Under the pieces are notes generated by a model. The model was not told where the DNA came from, did no database searches, and saw nothing but the letters and a program-made list of their open reading frames with translations. DNA of 43,626 nt from Synechococcus sp. AG-679-C18. GTDB lineage: Bacteria > Cyanobacteriota > Cyanobacteriia > PCC-6307 > Cyanobiaceae. The position numbers and the translations under genes are program-made. This document shows positions 1 through 9,248 of this stretch, piece after piece (position 1 is the first letter of the stretch; the number at the start of each line of letters is the position of its first letter). The stretch is taken from NCBI GenBank assembly GCA_003210755.1, contig QCUL01000021.1, positions 1-43,626 of the forward strand, in the 5' to 3' direction.

Positions 1-876
1 TAAAGCACCCTGTGAAAGATCATGATTGATAGAGGCTTTGTATTCATCACCAAGGGCAACTCCAGCAACCCTTGAAAATACTTTTCCAGAACGTATTTCA
101 TTGATACGGTTAAGGTAGATGCGACCAGGTGCAAGTCTTTTGCTGTCAAGAATTGCGATAAGTTCTTGATCTTGTTGTGTTTCTTCTGCTGCTATTACTG
201 CAAGTTGAAAGGGTCCGTTGCTTTGTCCTCGTAATAAGCCATTCATAATTCCTCTTGCTGGCAGAATTGAGCTTACAATCACTTTTCTGCTGCGGGCGGG
301 GATAATGATTTCTCGAGGAAGTTTCCTGTCTAGCTCTCCCCGAAGCATCTGTACTGCTGTTGCATCCCCTGGACCCGTGTTCCATGGTCGAGGGCCTAAA
401 GGTTTGACGCCCATCAAACGATTGGGATGGTAGGGAGCTTCAAAACTATTTTTTACTGACCCTCTTTTAAATTTAAGTGTGACGGGACTACTTCCCGGGT
501 TAATTGCGATTGCCGCAACAGTGAGCAATCCTCTAGATCTGCGTCCACCTAATTTACGGCTGTCTTGTGGGTAATATTTGTGATGCATATGCAAACCGAA
601 TTCTCCATTAAATGTGAATTCAGGATTTTTCAGAGGCTGATTGTTTTCTGCTGCAATTGCAGAACCTGGCGCAGTGTTAACAAGTATTCCAGGGCCTTTG
701 ACGATTTCAGGCTGGTTTGAGTGCAGAACAGGAACGTTATTAAATGCTCCGTTGAGGGCACGAGCTCTTTGACCTGCCATCAACGGAACATAGGCTCGAG
801 CGGATGACATCACGCCAAGATCGCATGTCGCAATTGCGACACTGATCAAGACCAGTTTTGATAATCGGTGAGACAC
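1..876 (-). CDS. DUF3370 family secreted protein, 3' end cut by window edge
   Basis: The minus-strand frame stays open from the window edge to about 876 and reads as one protein. An N-terminal hydrophobic segment (KLVLISVAIATCDLGVM) looks like a signal peptide. It is followed by a region typical of DUF3370, with motifs such as FNGEFGLHMHHKYYPQDSR and LTVAAIAINPGSSPV, which I recognise from cyanobacterial proteins. The function of the family is unknown; the leader suggests export to the periplasm or outside. No ATG lies before the leader. GTG at 876 is the most sensible start, TTG at 918 is an alternative, and the ATG at 810 would cut the signal peptide. The C-terminus lies outside the window. 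Family call is good, start is moderate. Confidence 0.8.
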   Translation of the reverse strand, partial: MSHRLSKLVLISVAIATCDLGVMSSARAYVPLMAGQRARALNGAFNNVPVLHSNQPEIVKGPGILVNTAPGSAIAAENNQPLKNPEFTFNGEFGLHMHHKYYPQDSRKLGGRRSRGLLTVAAIAINPGSSPVTLKFKRGSVKNSFEAPYHPNRLMGVKPLGPRPWNTGPGDATAVQMLRGELDRKLPREIIIPARSRKVIVSSILPARGIMNGLLRGQSNGPFQLAVIAAEETQQDQELIAILDSKRLAPGRIYLNRINEIRSGKVFSRVAGVALGDEYKASINHDLSQGAL

Positions 877-961
877 GCGAGACTGGTTTGTGGGCTTTGC
901 GGGCCGAGCTCTCCGCAAGTTCCAAACCTAGTCGTCAGATCCCCAAGCGCCAAGTCAGTGT

Positions 962-1204
962 TTGAAGTCTCGATCTGATGAGCAATTCGCCAAGATTGTC
1001 AGCAGCTTCTGTTTTTTCATGCTGCCCCCCTTTTTCTGTCAGCCCTCTTGTGAATCCAGTCAATGGCGGACACATCACCAACATCGCAAGCTGGAAATGC
1101 TTCGCTTTTGGCGGGATGGGCTTGAGCGTCAACTTGCTGCTGTAACAGCAGCAATGTCCACGCTGGAGTCTCAGATTCAACGCGATCACAACGAAGAGTC
1201 TTGA
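962..1204 (+). CDS. Small conserved-looking protein, start uncertain, possibly frameshifted
   Basis: The last 36 codons of this frame (from about 1097) read MLRFWRDGLERQLAAVTAAM and on to an acidic end, a pattern that resembles short marine Synechococcus proteins with an FWRDGLE motif and a short coiled coil. The upstream part of the frame looks non-coding. A better N-terminus, MADTSPTSQ, starts at ATG 1063 in the neighbouring frame and would join smoothly to LEMLRFW if one base near 1090 were removed. So this may be a small gene carrying a one-base insertion, or the real start may be 1097 or further upstream. The end overlaps the sigma factor gene tail to tail by 19 bases. Function unknown. 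Confidence 0.4.
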   Translation: MKSRSDEQFAKIVSSFCFFMLPPFFCQPSCESSQWRTHHQHRKLEMLRFWRDGLERQLAAVTAAMSTLESQIQRDHNEES

Positions 1205-1833
1205 TCAACTAGCTCTTGCCGCAGACGCGTTAGAGCCCTTTTAAGCCTCCGTTGCATTGTCATGGCACTAACCCCTTGCTTTTTTCCTGCGCAACGGAGG
1301 CTGTATCCCTCAATGACAACCTCAAGAACTGCCAGACGGTCTGACTCCTCCAACGCATCGATCGCTTTCCATATGCGATCAGTACGTTCGCTGTGAATCA
1401 ATGGTTGCCAACCCTCCTTCACTGCACATGTTCTGTTTTCGTCTAGGGGCTCCCATGACTGCCTGCGTCGATAGGTATCCAGAATCTCAGCCATCTCAGC
1501 GGACGTTTTTTGTTGTTCCTGAGGCCTTGAGCAAGATCTCTTGATGGCTGACTGGGCTTGCTCCTGAAGGCGTCTTGGAAGTCGAATCAGACCCACACTG
1601 TCCCTTAGGTAATGGAGGATGGCACCTCTGATATGAGGTTTGGCAAAAACTTCAAATGGTTTGTCCTGACCTTGGTCATATCCTTCCGCTGCTCTCATCA
1701 ACCCAAGTCTTCCAACTTGCTTGAGATCATCACGATCCAGTCCAGAACGTCTGGCGTAATGAGCCGCAATTGGCTCAACCAGTTTCAAATGATTCTCAAT
1801 TCTTTGGTTCCTGATTGTCTTGACGATGGTCAT
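1186..1833 (-). CDS. RNA polymerase sigma factor, sigma-70 family (group 3, SigF-like)
   Basis: A 215-residue sigma factor that would direct RNA polymerase to a set of alternative promoters. Region 2 is visible at about residues 20-80 (GLMRAAEGYDQGQDKPFEVF followed by AKPHIRGAILHYLRD), a region 3-like stretch follows, and a C-terminal region 4 helix-turn-helix lies near residues 165-205 (EGYSLRCAGKKQGVSAMTMQ). It lacks the long region 1 of primary sigma factors, and the length fits group 3 sigma factors such as cyanobacterial SigF. The regulon cannot be told from sequence. It sits 54 bases downstream of the Ap4A phosphorylase-like gene on the same strand and could be co-transcribed with it. 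The ATG at 1833 fits the start of region 2. Confidence 0.85.
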   Translation of the reverse strand: MTIVKTIRNQRIENHLKLVEPIAAHYARRSGLDRDDLKQVGRLGLMRAAEGYDQGQDKPFEVFAKPHIRGAILHYLRDSVGLIRLPRRLQEQAQSAIKRSCSRPQEQQKTSAEMAEILDTYRRRQSWEPLDENRTCAVKEGWQPLIHSERTDRIWKAIDALEESDRLAVLEVVIEGYSLRCAGKKQGVSAMTMQRRLKRALTRLRQELVDQDSSL

Positions 1834-1887
1834 AGCTGAAGATGAATAGTTAGGGCGTTGGCCGTTTGTCCTTCTTCAGACAGACAT

Positions 1888-2784
1888 TTAAGGGGATGTC
1901 CACACAACCGTATTTCCACTGATATCAGGTACTACTTGACGCAATAAGGCTTCAGGACCGCGCTTTTTCAACCAAGCGAGATCAGAGTTCGCAGTAGCCA
2001 ATAAATATCCAGCAAATCCAAGTCCATTAATGCTGAAACCTGCGGCACCTTCGCGACGACGTGTCACCATCGCCATCCATTCCTTGGTCAGCAATATGTT
2101 GTAAAAACCCTTTGGGCGCTCGTCTTGACAAGGGTTTCCAATTCCAAGCCTTTCCGCAAGTAAAATATAATTTTTATACAGTTCCTGAGCGTTTTTATCT
2201 TCATTTTTGTTATGAATTAGGCGCGATACGACAGAGCAACTGTTGATTAATGGGTCAGTAGTTATTTCTTTTTTGACCTGTTTTGTTATTTGTCTAAAAA
2301 ACCAGAGATCTCTTGGACAACTCTTCTCATTTTCTTTACGAGGTAGAAGCTGAAGGTGTCGATGAGGTTGACTGGCTCCAGCGATGGGACCGCTATTGAA
2401 AAACCATAGGCCTGAAGTGTCATCATCGACATGAACTAATGATTTCCAGTCAGACAAGCTGAGCCAGGCATTCTGTGCGGCCCATTCAGTAGTAATTAAA
2501 AGCATGTGTCCGGGTTGAACGGGATATTTATTGAGGATGAGTACGTGGTTTGAGTCAGGACGCGCTACCTCTAGCTCTTCATCCCATGGGCTGAAGGGAT
2601 TGGGCTTTGGTCCTTCTCGCCGCAGGTGTTTCGGTAAGCGACTTTCGAGAGTTCGTAATTCAAATTTCGTATCCGCTTCCCCTACCACCAGCTCTAACGA
2701 TGTGCTGAGTGGAACGAGGGCTCCGACTTGAAGTGCTTGTTCGCTGCGCTCAAGCGCTTTCTTCCAGTATTGCTCAGAGCCCAT
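1888..2784 (-). CDS. Ap4A phosphorylase (ATP adenylyltransferase)-like, HIT superfamily
   Basis: A 298-residue protein of the Ap4A phosphorylase type. This family splits diadenosine tetraphosphate into ATP and ADP and keeps this alarmone-like by-product low in the cytoplasm. The active-site HxHxQ motif is plain at QPHRHLQLLPR (about residue 140). Upstream, FSPWDEELEVARPDSNHVLI and NKYPVQPGHMLLITTEW match the first half of the domain, and a DUF4922-like segment follows. The C-terminal half matches the adenylyltransferase tail (FYNILLTKEWMAMVTRRREG). The start overlaps the end of the SpoIID gene by 11 bases, so the two are probably translated together. Confidence 0.85.
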   Translation of the reverse strand: MGSEQYWKKALERSEQALQVGALVPLSTSLELVVGEADTKFELRTLESRLPKHLRREGPKPNPFSPWDEELEVARPDSNHVLILNKYPVQPGHMLLITTEWAAQNAWLSLSDWKSLVHVDDDTSGLWFFNSGPIAGASQPHRHLQLLPRKENEKSCPRDLWFFRQITKQVKKEITTDPLINSCSVVSRLIHNKNEDKNAQELYKNYILLAERLGIGNPCQDERPKGFYNILLTKEWMAMVTRRREGAAGFSINGLGFAGYLLATANSDLAWLKKRGPEALLRQVVPDISGNTVVWTSP

Positions 2785-3697
2785 TCGCTTTCAATCTTGC
2801 TAAAGACGATCCGATGTAATAGTGATCAAGAATTTCATTAAACTTCAAGCCTTTCATGGCTAATTCTTGTGCTCCATGTTGACTCATGCTGGCTCCGAGA
2901 TGGCTATGTGCTTCAGCGGCAATTTGGCTTGTTGACGCATAAAGCGATTCAACAAGTCCTCCCTTAAAGCTCAACACAAGTCCTTTAGTCGCTTTTGTTG
3001 CAGCTGATGTTGAGGCATTTCTACTTTTGAGTCCCGCATACACTTGCCATCGTGTTGTATCCCCAAGATTGAAATCGGAATCTGCAGGCCGTACAAGATG
3101 TACAAGTGCATAGGAGCGTGCGGCTACAGCTTGTGCTTTTAATGCTTCATGATTCCAATGACTTGGCATCTCTGCACCGACAACAGATGCTACGTAGTTT
3201 TCTAATGAAAGTTGGTTAATAACGATCCAACCAGCGCCTCTATTGAGAAAATAAATAGTTTCTGAATAGGGTCTTTGATTGACAACGACTGTGCCGGATT
3301 GACCTGAATGGCAGGTCACGAGATTGGAATGACGACGAGTAATAATTTTTTGAAGATTATATTCTTGAATTATATTCCCATTGCTATTGATGCAACTTGC
3401 TTGTCCCGTTAGATCCACCTGACGGGGAGGAGACTGGCTTAGTAAAGCAACGCGCAAAATTGGGTTGTTTGGTTCTCCTAGGGGAGGAGAGCTAATGATT
3501 GAGTTGTGAATCGTATTGAGTGATGAACTCCTGTTTTTTGCGTGTCTGGTTGAAGAACTCTCCAACAGCATTTCAATCGTGTTCTCATCAACTCGCTGTT
3601 GTTCAAGGCTCCCTAAAGCTTTCATACTCCAAACAATCCCGCCAATCAGTCCCGCAGTGGCGGTCATGCCCAGCAACAGTGGAGTGAGTTGTCTCAC
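2774..3697 (-). CDS. SpoIID/LytB domain protein, membrane-anchored
   Basis: A 307-residue protein with one N-terminal membrane or signal segment (LTPLLLGMTATAGLIGGIVW), a Ser/Asn-rich linker and a SpoIID domain over roughly residues 120-290. Conserved pieces are YVASVVGAEMPSHWNHEALK, AQAVAARSYAL and the terminal SMSQHGAQELAMKGLKFNEI. In Bacillus SpoIID is a lytic transglycosylase acting on denuded glycan; cyanobacterial relatives are widespread and probably remodel peptidoglycan in the periplasm. The first codon in frame is GTG at 3697, and ATG at 3667 would shorten the leader. It is divergent from the SDR gene with only 25 bases between, so promoters must overlap the coding starts. Confidence 0.85.
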   Translation of the reverse strand: MRQLTPLLLGMTATAGLIGGIVWSMKALGSLEQQRVDENTIEMLLESSSTRHAKNRSSSLNTIHNSIISSPPLGEPNNPILRVALLSQSPPRQVDLTGQASCINSNGNIIQEYNLQKIITRRHSNLVTCHSGQSGTVVVNQRPYSETIYFLNRGAGWIVINQLSLENYVASVVGAEMPSHWNHEALKAQAVAARSYALVHLVRPADSDFNLGDTTRWQVYAGLKSRNASTSAATKATKGLVLSFKGGLVESLYASTSQIAAEAHSHLGASMSQHGAQELAMKGLKFNEILDHYYIGSSLARLKANGL

Positions 3698-3722
3698 TGT
3701 TCTTCGAACGTGGCCTTAAATC

Positions 3723-4451
3723 ATGCCTGAAATCAGCAGAGTTGCTTGGATCGGTCGTGCATTGATTGTGGGTCGTGGTGGGATCGGCACGGCACTGGCA
3801 GAAGAACTTCAGCGGAGTCAGCCCAAGTTGGACGTCATGCTCTGCGGCAGGGCCCCTGGTCCCTCCAATAGTTGGCCTGTGGATTTGGAGTCACCTCAGA
3901 GTCTTGAGAGGTTGTCTGAAAGGCTCTTGGATGATCCGTACCCCCTGCGATTGGTGATCAATGCCACAGGAAGGCTTCATGGCCCCTCTCTGGCCCCTGA
4001 GAAGCGCCTGCAACAGATCAATGCGGATCAATTAATGGAATCCTTTTCCATCAATGCTGCAGGGCCTCTGCTGCTCGCTAAAGCGATTGAACCTGCTTTG
4101 GTGCGTGATCGATGTTTTCACTTCGCGAGTCTTAGCGCGCGTGTTGGAAGCATTGCTGACAACAGAAGCGGGGGCTGGTACGCCTATCGCGGTGCGAAAG
4201 CTGCTCAGAATATGTACCTGCGTTCGTTGAGCATTGAGTGGGGCAGGCGATATCCGCTCGCCACGGTGACCGCGTTACATCCGGGAACAACTGACACTCC
4301 GCTTTCGAAGCCGTTTCAGAGTTTTGTCCCGCCGGATCGTCTCTTCACACCACAGAAAGCCGCCAAGCTTTTGCTCGAAGTTCTGTTTAAGCAGACCGCT
4401 AACGACACAGGGCGCTTCCTTGCTTGGGATGGTCAGGAGATTCCTTGGTGA
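3723..4451 (+). CDS. SDR family NAD(P)-dependent oxidoreductase
   Basis: A 242-residue short-chain dehydrogenase/reductase. The nucleotide-binding loop is ALIVGRGGIGTALAEEL near the N-terminus (GxxxGxG type), NATG lies at about residue 80, a catalytic Ser sits in HFASLSARVGS and the catalytic YxxxK is YAYRGAK (about residue 155). The C-terminal LHPGTTDTPLSKPF fits the C-factor/csgA-like branch of the family. The substrate cannot be told from sequence. The 3' end overlaps the DUF2237 gene tail to tail by 19 bases. Confidence 0.85.
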   Translation: MPEISRVAWIGRALIVGRGGIGTALAEELQRSQPKLDVMLCGRAPGPSNSWPVDLESPQSLERLSERLLDDPYPLRLVINATGRLHGPSLAPEKRLQQINADQLMESFSINAAGPLLLAKAIEPALVRDRCFHFASLSARVGSIADNRSGGWYAYRGAKAAQNMYLRSLSIEWGRRYPLATVTALHPGTTDTPLSKPFQSFVPPDRLFTPQKAAKLLLEVLFKQTANDTGRFLAWDGQEIPW

Positions 4452-4840
4452 GCGTGAGTTTTAAGGATTTCGAGAGGGATGACATCCAGAGCTGTTAGTT
4501 CCGTGGCTTGCAGACGAACAGGTGGGGCCATGCCATCGTCATGAGCCTGTTTCCAACGTGGGGCGCATACACACCAGTGATCCCCAGTTTTGAGACCAGG
4601 AAAGCCGAAATTGGGCATGGGAGTGCTCAAGTCATTTCCTTGAGCTTTGCTGTAATTCAAAAATCGTTCTGTCATGACGCAGCAGACACTGTGTTGGCCT
4701 AAATCGCTTGGATCAGTGCGGCAATGTCCATCTCGAAACCAACCTGTCATTGGTTCACAACTACAGACTTCTAATTCGCCACCCAAAACATTCAAATGTC
4801 TTTGCTCAACTGGCTTTTGACCTTGCTGTGATGACGTCAT
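4433..4840 (-). CDS. DUF2237 family protein
   Basis: A 135-residue protein with the full DUF2237 signature: LNVLGGELEVCSCEPMTGWF, RDGHCRTDPSDLGQHSVCCV, MTERFLNYSKAQGNDLSTP and FGFPGLKTGDHWCVCAPRW. Several conserved Cys and His residues suggest a metal or redox function, but the family has no established activity. ATG at 4840 precedes a short hydrophilic lead of 16 residues before the domain. It is convergent with the SDR gene. Confidence 0.9.
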   Translation of the reverse strand: MTSSQQGQKPVEQRHLNVLGGELEVCSCEPMTGWFRDGHCRTDPSDLGQHSVCCVMTERFLNYSKAQGNDLSTPMPNFGFPGLKTGDHWCVCAPRWKQAHDDGMAPPVRLQATELTALDVIPLEILKTHAHQGIS

Positions 4841-4951
4841 TTGTTCGCATCAGATGCGAGGAGTCTGCCGAACGACTGGCACATTCTGCGACGAGATGGT
4901 TGACGGATCACGGGGGTCAGGCGTTAAAGGTCGTTCAGTTATGCCTCCTCG

Positions 4952-5182
4952 ATGGATTGGGAGTTCACTGAAGACGCGGCGTTTATCGCCCTCTGCGATG
5001 CGTTCCGCGAAAGTGGCGAGTCATCGGCTATCGAGTTCCTTGCCAATGGTGAGGGAGCCTTCCACTTTCAGGATCTTGCGCAGAACGCTGCGGGAGAAGG
5101 ATTTGATCTGAGCGAATCCAGCGCGCTGGACGATTTCCAGCAAGAAGTGATTGACACCATGGAAAAGCTCTGCCAAGAGTGA
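4952..5182 (+). CDS. Small acidic hypothetical protein
   Basis: A 76-residue, strongly acidic protein (MDWEFTEDAAFIALCDAFRE at the start, DDFQQEVIDTMEKLCQE at the end). The composition and even amphipathic pattern look like a real helical protein. An in-frame stop lies just upstream, so ATG 4952 is the first possible start. I see no good Shine-Dalgarno sequence. I do not recognise the family; the middle (FLANGEGAFHFQDLAQNAAG) recalls the helix-turn of Nif11-like leader peptides only loosely. It is convergent with the next gene, 30 bases apart. Confidence 0.55.
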   Translation: MDWEFTEDAAFIALCDAFRESGESSAIEFLANGEGAFHFQDLAQNAAGEGFDLSESSALDDFQQEVIDTMEKLCQE

Positions 5183-5212
5183 TTCCTCACAGAGCTCAAA
5201 GTTGCTTGGTGG

Positions 5213-5485
5213 TCAGTTGTAAAAAAAGCTGACCTCCTTGTCCTTCAGCCCTTCCCAGCCTGCCTCGATCAATCGGGTGTTCAGGGTCTCTTGGGAAAAG
5301 TGTTTGGCACCAGTTCGCACGATTCGGTTTCTCATCGACTTACGAACTCCACTGCGTTGTCTCTGTGCTTCTTTTTCCATCACCTCGCGATAAAGCTTGA
5401 GCATTGCTTCCGGAAGCGGGCTTCCATCAATGTCCAACCCGGCTTTGATCGCGTTGTCGATGGCGTCGGGGCCACTGAAGTTCAT
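5213..5485 (-). CDS. Conserved hypothetical protein of marine picocyanobacteria
   Basis: A 90-residue protein starting MNFSGPDAIDNAIKAGLDID and ending in EGLKDKEVSFFYN. The basic middle (SGVRKSMRNRIVRTGAKHFS) and the whole layout look like a short protein I associate with marine Synechococcus and Prochlorococcus, of unknown function. The frame is open up to 5545, but the stretch before the Met at 5485 is unlike a protein, so 5485 is chosen. It lies 84 bases downstream of metH on the same strand and may be transcribed with it. Confidence 0.7.
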   Translation of the reverse strand: MNFSGPDAIDNAIKAGLDIDGSPLPEAMLKLYREVMEKEAQRQRSGVRKSMRNRIVRTGAKHFSQETLNTRLIEAGWEGLKDKEVSFFYN

Positions 5486-5569
5486 AGGAAAAGGTGTAAC
5501 GCCTGAGAAGTCTGTGACAACACATCTCCCTGCCCTCTTGGACAAGAAGATCTTCAGGCATTGAAGAGC

Positions 5570-8500
5570 TCAGGCACTGAAGTAACGCGCATTGCTATGC
5601 AGTGCCACCAAAGCGGTAGTGCTCTGTTCAGGATGTAGTTGGTCGCTTTCGTCCATGGTGAGGCCGATGCGCTCCGCCTGAAGCCACTCCAGCTGTTGCC
5701 TGGAGTCCGCCACGTTGGGACAAGCTGGGTAGCCGAAGGAATAGCGACTACCCCGATAACGCTGGGCTAGAACCTCTCTGAGAGGCATCTCGTTGGGATC
5801 GGAGTAGCCACATTCCCGACGAATGCGTGCATGAGTCCATTCGGCAAGCGCTTCAGCCATTTGAACGGCTAGTCCGTGAAAAAAGAGATAGTCGCTGTAA
5901 GCATCCTTGCGAAACAGCTCTTGACTGAAGCGACTGGCCTCAGAGCCCATCGTGACGGCTTGCATTGGAAGCACATCTGCAGGTTGTCCGTTGATGAGGT
6001 CTCTATAAAAATCTGCGATGCAATAACGATTTCCACTTCGTTGACGAGGGACATCAAATCGTCCGAGTTCGGCTCCGCCTTCGGGGTTGTAAACAACCAC
6101 TGCATTGCCCTCGCGTCCGCAGGGGAAATAGCCATATGCCACTGCTGGATGCAACAAGTGGTCCTCTTTGGCTCGTGCAAGCCATTTCTGAAGGATGGGC
6201 TCAGCTTTATCAGCGAGGTCTTGCTCATAGTCTTCTCGACTTTGGTTTTTGGCTTTCCTCATTTGCCACTGACCAGCGAACAGTGCCTGACGATCAAGAA
6301 ACGAAATCACCTCGTCGAGCGGAATCTCGTCCTCTCCCTGAAGGACAGAGGCACCAAGAAACGGTGTGATGACGGCCTTCTCTTCAGGAACGGCTTCGGA
6401 ACGTTCGAAGGTGACGGGGAGCTTGTTTTTAGGAGTTTCCGCTGGGGCAGCAGAGCTCTCGGGAGAATCAACGCTGGCTCCTGTTGGTTCCGAATCCCCT
6501 CCTATGGATAAGCCCTCTGGGGTTCCGTCTAAAAAACCAGAGCGGTCATCCCATCGGTCTTTGGATTTAGCTGCAACTAATGCATCCATAAAACGCAAAT
6601 CTGTAAACGCGTCTCTGCCGTATATCACCTTGCCGTCATATACTTCACTACAATCTTTATTAACAAAACGCGGTGTTAATGCTGCACCTCCCAGTACAAC
6701 TGGAACGTTAATTCCAGCTTCATTAAATGATTGTAAATTATTCTTCATGAACGCTGTTGATTTCACTAAGAGGCCACTCATGGCAATGCAGTCTGCTTGG
6801 TGTTCTTCCTGAGCTGCAATAATCGCATTCACGTCTTGTTTGATGCCAAGATTAATTACTTCATAACCATTGTTAGTCAAAATGATATCAACCAAGTTTT
6901 TCCCAATGTCATGAACATCCCCTTTAACTGTGGCGATCAAAAACTTTGCTTTCGCTGAACGCTTGCCCTCTTCTTTCTCCATGAATGGCTCTAAAAATGC
7001 CACGGCGGCCTTCATTGTTTCGGCTGATTGAAGAACAAAAGGAAGTTGCATTTGTCCAGAACCAAATAGTTCTCCAACAACTTTCATTCCGTCCAACAGA
7101 TATGTATTCACAATATCTAACGGTGGATAATTTTTCAAACCCTCTTGGAGGGCGTCTTCCAATCCAATCCTTTCGCCATCAATGATGTGCTGTTTGAGCC
7201 GTTCTTCGACAGGCAGGTCACTTAGGGAGGGTCCAGATTCCCGAGCAGCTTTAGCGCTAACCCCTTCGAACAAAGTCGTTAGAACTGTAAGTGGATCATA
7301 AGTACAAACATCTCCTTCAAAACCACGGCGATCATTAATCAAATCACGACAAACTTTTTGATGCTCTTCGCTAATTTTTATAAGAGGAAGAATTTTGGCT
7401 GGAGAAACAATTGCTGCATCCATTCCAGCTTCACAGCAATCATGCAGAAAGACGGAATTCAGCGTAATTCTTGCAGCCGGAGAGAGGCCAAAGCTCACAT
7501 TCGAAACACCGAGAACAACGTGAACCTGGGGTAGGTCCTCGCGAATTCGGCGAATAGCTTCAATTGTTTCAGCCCCATTGCGTCGATCTTCTTCGATGCC
7601 GGTGGAGATTGGTAAGGCAAGGGCGTCATAAAAGATTTCACGAGCTGGAATTCCATATTCCACAGCATCTCGATAAGCCCTTTTCGCAATTGCTACTTTT
7701 TGATCGGCGGTACGGGCCATCCCGTCTTCGTCGATTGTGCCTATTACCACCCCAGCTCCGTAGCGCTTTGCGATCTCCAATACCTTGAAAAAGCGTTCGT
7801 CTCCATCCTCGTAATTTGTGGAATTAAGAATGCATTTTCCGCCAGCAACTTTCAGGCCGGCCTCCATTTTTTGCCATTCAGTTGAATCAAGCATCAATGG
7901 CAAGTTCACATTCGTGACGACTCGATTCACAAGTTCTCGCATATCTCGTTCTCCGTCACGACCGACGTAGTCGACGTTGACATCCAACACATGCGCATTT
8001 TCTTTGACTTGTCCGCGGGCAACTGCCACCAGTCCATCCCAATCTTCTTCATTAAGTAATTCACGTACTTTCTTTGAGCCACTGGCATTCAATCGCTCAC
8101 CAATAATCAAAAATGAATTGTCTTGTAAATAAGGAGTGGCTCCATAAATTGATGCTGCTGCTGCTTCGTAGCTAAAAGCTTTCCTCTGATTATGGTGTGA
8201 GCGTACGTCTCTTGGTGCTGCACTGAGCTCTGATGAAATCTCTGAGAGAGCAGCAATGTGAGCAGGTGTAGTTCCACAACACCCACCGATTACTTGAACT
8301 CCTAAATCTTCCACGAAATGCATCAATTGCATTTTTAGTTCTACTGGGGTTAGTCGGTAATGAGCTACGCCTCCAATATTTTCTGGTAATCCTGCATTGG
8401 GGATGCAACTCACTACAAAGGGCGCATTCTCAGTGAGATAGCGAACATGTTCTTTCATTTGTTCTGGACCCGTTGCGCAATTCAGGCCAAGAACATCAAT

Positions 8501-9190
8501 AGGGAATGGTTCAAGAATGGCAACAACAGCAGCGATGTCGGAACCAACCAGCATGGTTCCAGTTGTTTCCATCGTTACGGACACCATGAGTGGGCGTCGT
8601 TGACCACAGATTTCAAATGCTTGTTCGATTCCCTGCAAAGCAGCCTTGATCTGCAGAACGTCCTGACATGTCTCGATGATTAATAGATCGACATCGCCAG
8701 CAATGAGTCCTTCCGCTTGTTCTTGATAGGAATCACGCAGGAGGTCAAAGCTGATGTGACCAAGAGTGGGCAATTTTGTAGTAGGCCCCATGGATCCAGC
8801 TACGAATCGCGGCTTTTCATCCGTGCTGTATTCCATTGCCACTTCTTTGGCAAGCTCCGCTGCACGCTTGTTGAGCTCGAAAGTTTGAGCTTCTAAGCCA
8901 TACTCAGCGAGAACAACAGAAGCCGCTCCAAAGGTGTCGGTTTCGATGACATCACAACCTGCTTCTAAAAATTGTCGATGCACGCTTTGGACGGCATCTG
9001 GACGAGTTACAACCAGATTCTCGTTGCAACCTTCAAGGGCTTCCCCACCAAAATCCTCGGCGGATAGATCTAACTGCTGCAAGGAAGTCCCAGTTGCTCC
9101 GTCAAATACCAAAACGGGGCGTGACGAGTCATGAAGGCGATTCAAAAAGCGTGAGGATTTCAGGGTTGGTGTCTCGGTGACGGCCTGCAT
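5570..9190 (-). CDS. metH: Cobalamin-dependent methionine synthase
   Basis: A 1206-residue MetH, which moves a methyl group from methyl-tetrahydrofolate to homocysteine with methylcobalamin as carrier. All four modules are present. The homocysteine domain has [13 protein letters not shown] and the zinc-binding [14 protein letters not shown] near residue 310. The pterin domain has [15 protein letters not shown] and [12 protein letters not shown]. The B12 domain has the cobalt-ligand motif [14 protein letters not shown] with SGLLVKST. The C-terminal reactivation domain has [13 protein letters not shown]. The linker before the reactivation domain is Ser/Pro/Glu rich. Length is normal. It follows ilvE by 58 bases on the same strand, a gap too short for a cobalamin riboswitch. 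Nearby cobN fits a B12-producing cell. Confidence 0.98.
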   Translation of the reverse strand: MQAVTETPTLKSSRFLNRLHDSSRPVLVFDGATGTSLQQLDLSAEDFGGEALEGCNENLVVTRPDAVQSVHRQFLEAGCDVIETDTFGAASVVLAEYGLEAQTFELNKRAAELAKEVAMEYSTDEKPRFVAGSMGPTTKLPTLGHISFDLLRDSYQEQAEGLIAGDVDLLIIETCQDVLQIKAALQGIEQAFEICGQRRPLMVSVTMETTGTMLVGSDIAAVVAILEPFPIDVLGLNCATGPEQMKEHVRYLTENAPFVVSCIPNAGLPENIGGVAHYRLTPVELKMQLMHFVEDLGVQVIGGCCGTTPAHIAALSEISSELSAAPRDVRSHHNQRKAFSYEAAAASIYGATPYLQDNSFLIIGERLNASGSKKVRELLNEEDWDGLVAVARGQVKENAHVLDVNVDYVGRDGERDMRELVNRVVTNVNLPLMLDSTEWQKMEAGLKVAGGKCILNSTNYEDGDERFFKVLEIAKRYGAGVVIGTIDEDGMARTADQKVAIAKRAYRDAVEYGIPAREIFYDALALPISTGIEEDRRNGAETIEAIRRIREDLPQVHVVLGVSNVSFGLSPAARITLNSVFLHDCCEAGMDAAIVSPAKILPLIKISEEHQKVCRDLINDRRGFEGDVCTYDPLTVLTTLFEGVSAKAARESGPSLSDLPVEERLKQHIIDGERIGLEDALQEGLKNYPPLDIVNTYLLDGMKVVGELFGSGQMQLPFVLQSAETMKAAVAFLEPFMEKEEGKRSAKAKFLIATVKGDVHDIGKNLVDIILTNNGYEVINLGIKQDVNAIIAAQEEHQADCIAMSGLLVKSTAFMKNNLQSFNEAGINVPVVLGGAALTPRFVNKDCSEVYDGKVIYGRDAFTDLRFMDALVAAKSKDRWDDRSGFLDGTPEGLSIGGDSEPTGASVDSPESSAAPAETPKNKLPVTFERSEAVPEEKAVITPFLGASVLQGEDEIPLDEVISFLDRQALFAGQWQMRKAKNQSREDYEQDLADKAEPILQKWLARAKEDHLLHPAVAYGYFPCGREGNAVVVYNPEGGAELGRFDVPRQRSGNRYCIADFYRDLINGQPADVLPMQAVTMGSEASRFSQELFRKDAYSDYLFFHGLAVQMAEALAEWTHARIRRECGYSDPNEMPLREVLAQRYRGSRYSFGYPACPNVADSRQQLEWLQAERIGLTMDESDQLHPEQSTTALVALHSNARYFSA

Positions 9191-9248
9191 CGCTCAACTG
9201 CTTCTCGAGCTTCATTCTATGAAGTCTTCATCGCGCAAAGGCAAATCT

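Noticed and set aside
5205-5240. GGTCAG...CTGACC stem with an A/T run
   Set aside because: The run codes for the last residues (FFYN) of the gene on the minus strand, and its order is wrong for a terminator.
5876-6511. 211-codon open frame antisense to metH
   Set aside because: Lies wholly inside metH on the other strand, which has unmistakable motifs; no ribosome binding site and an unnatural residue mix.
9191-9248. Possible cobalamin riboswitch upstream of metH
   Set aside because: The gap is only 58 bases and shows no B12-box-like sequence.
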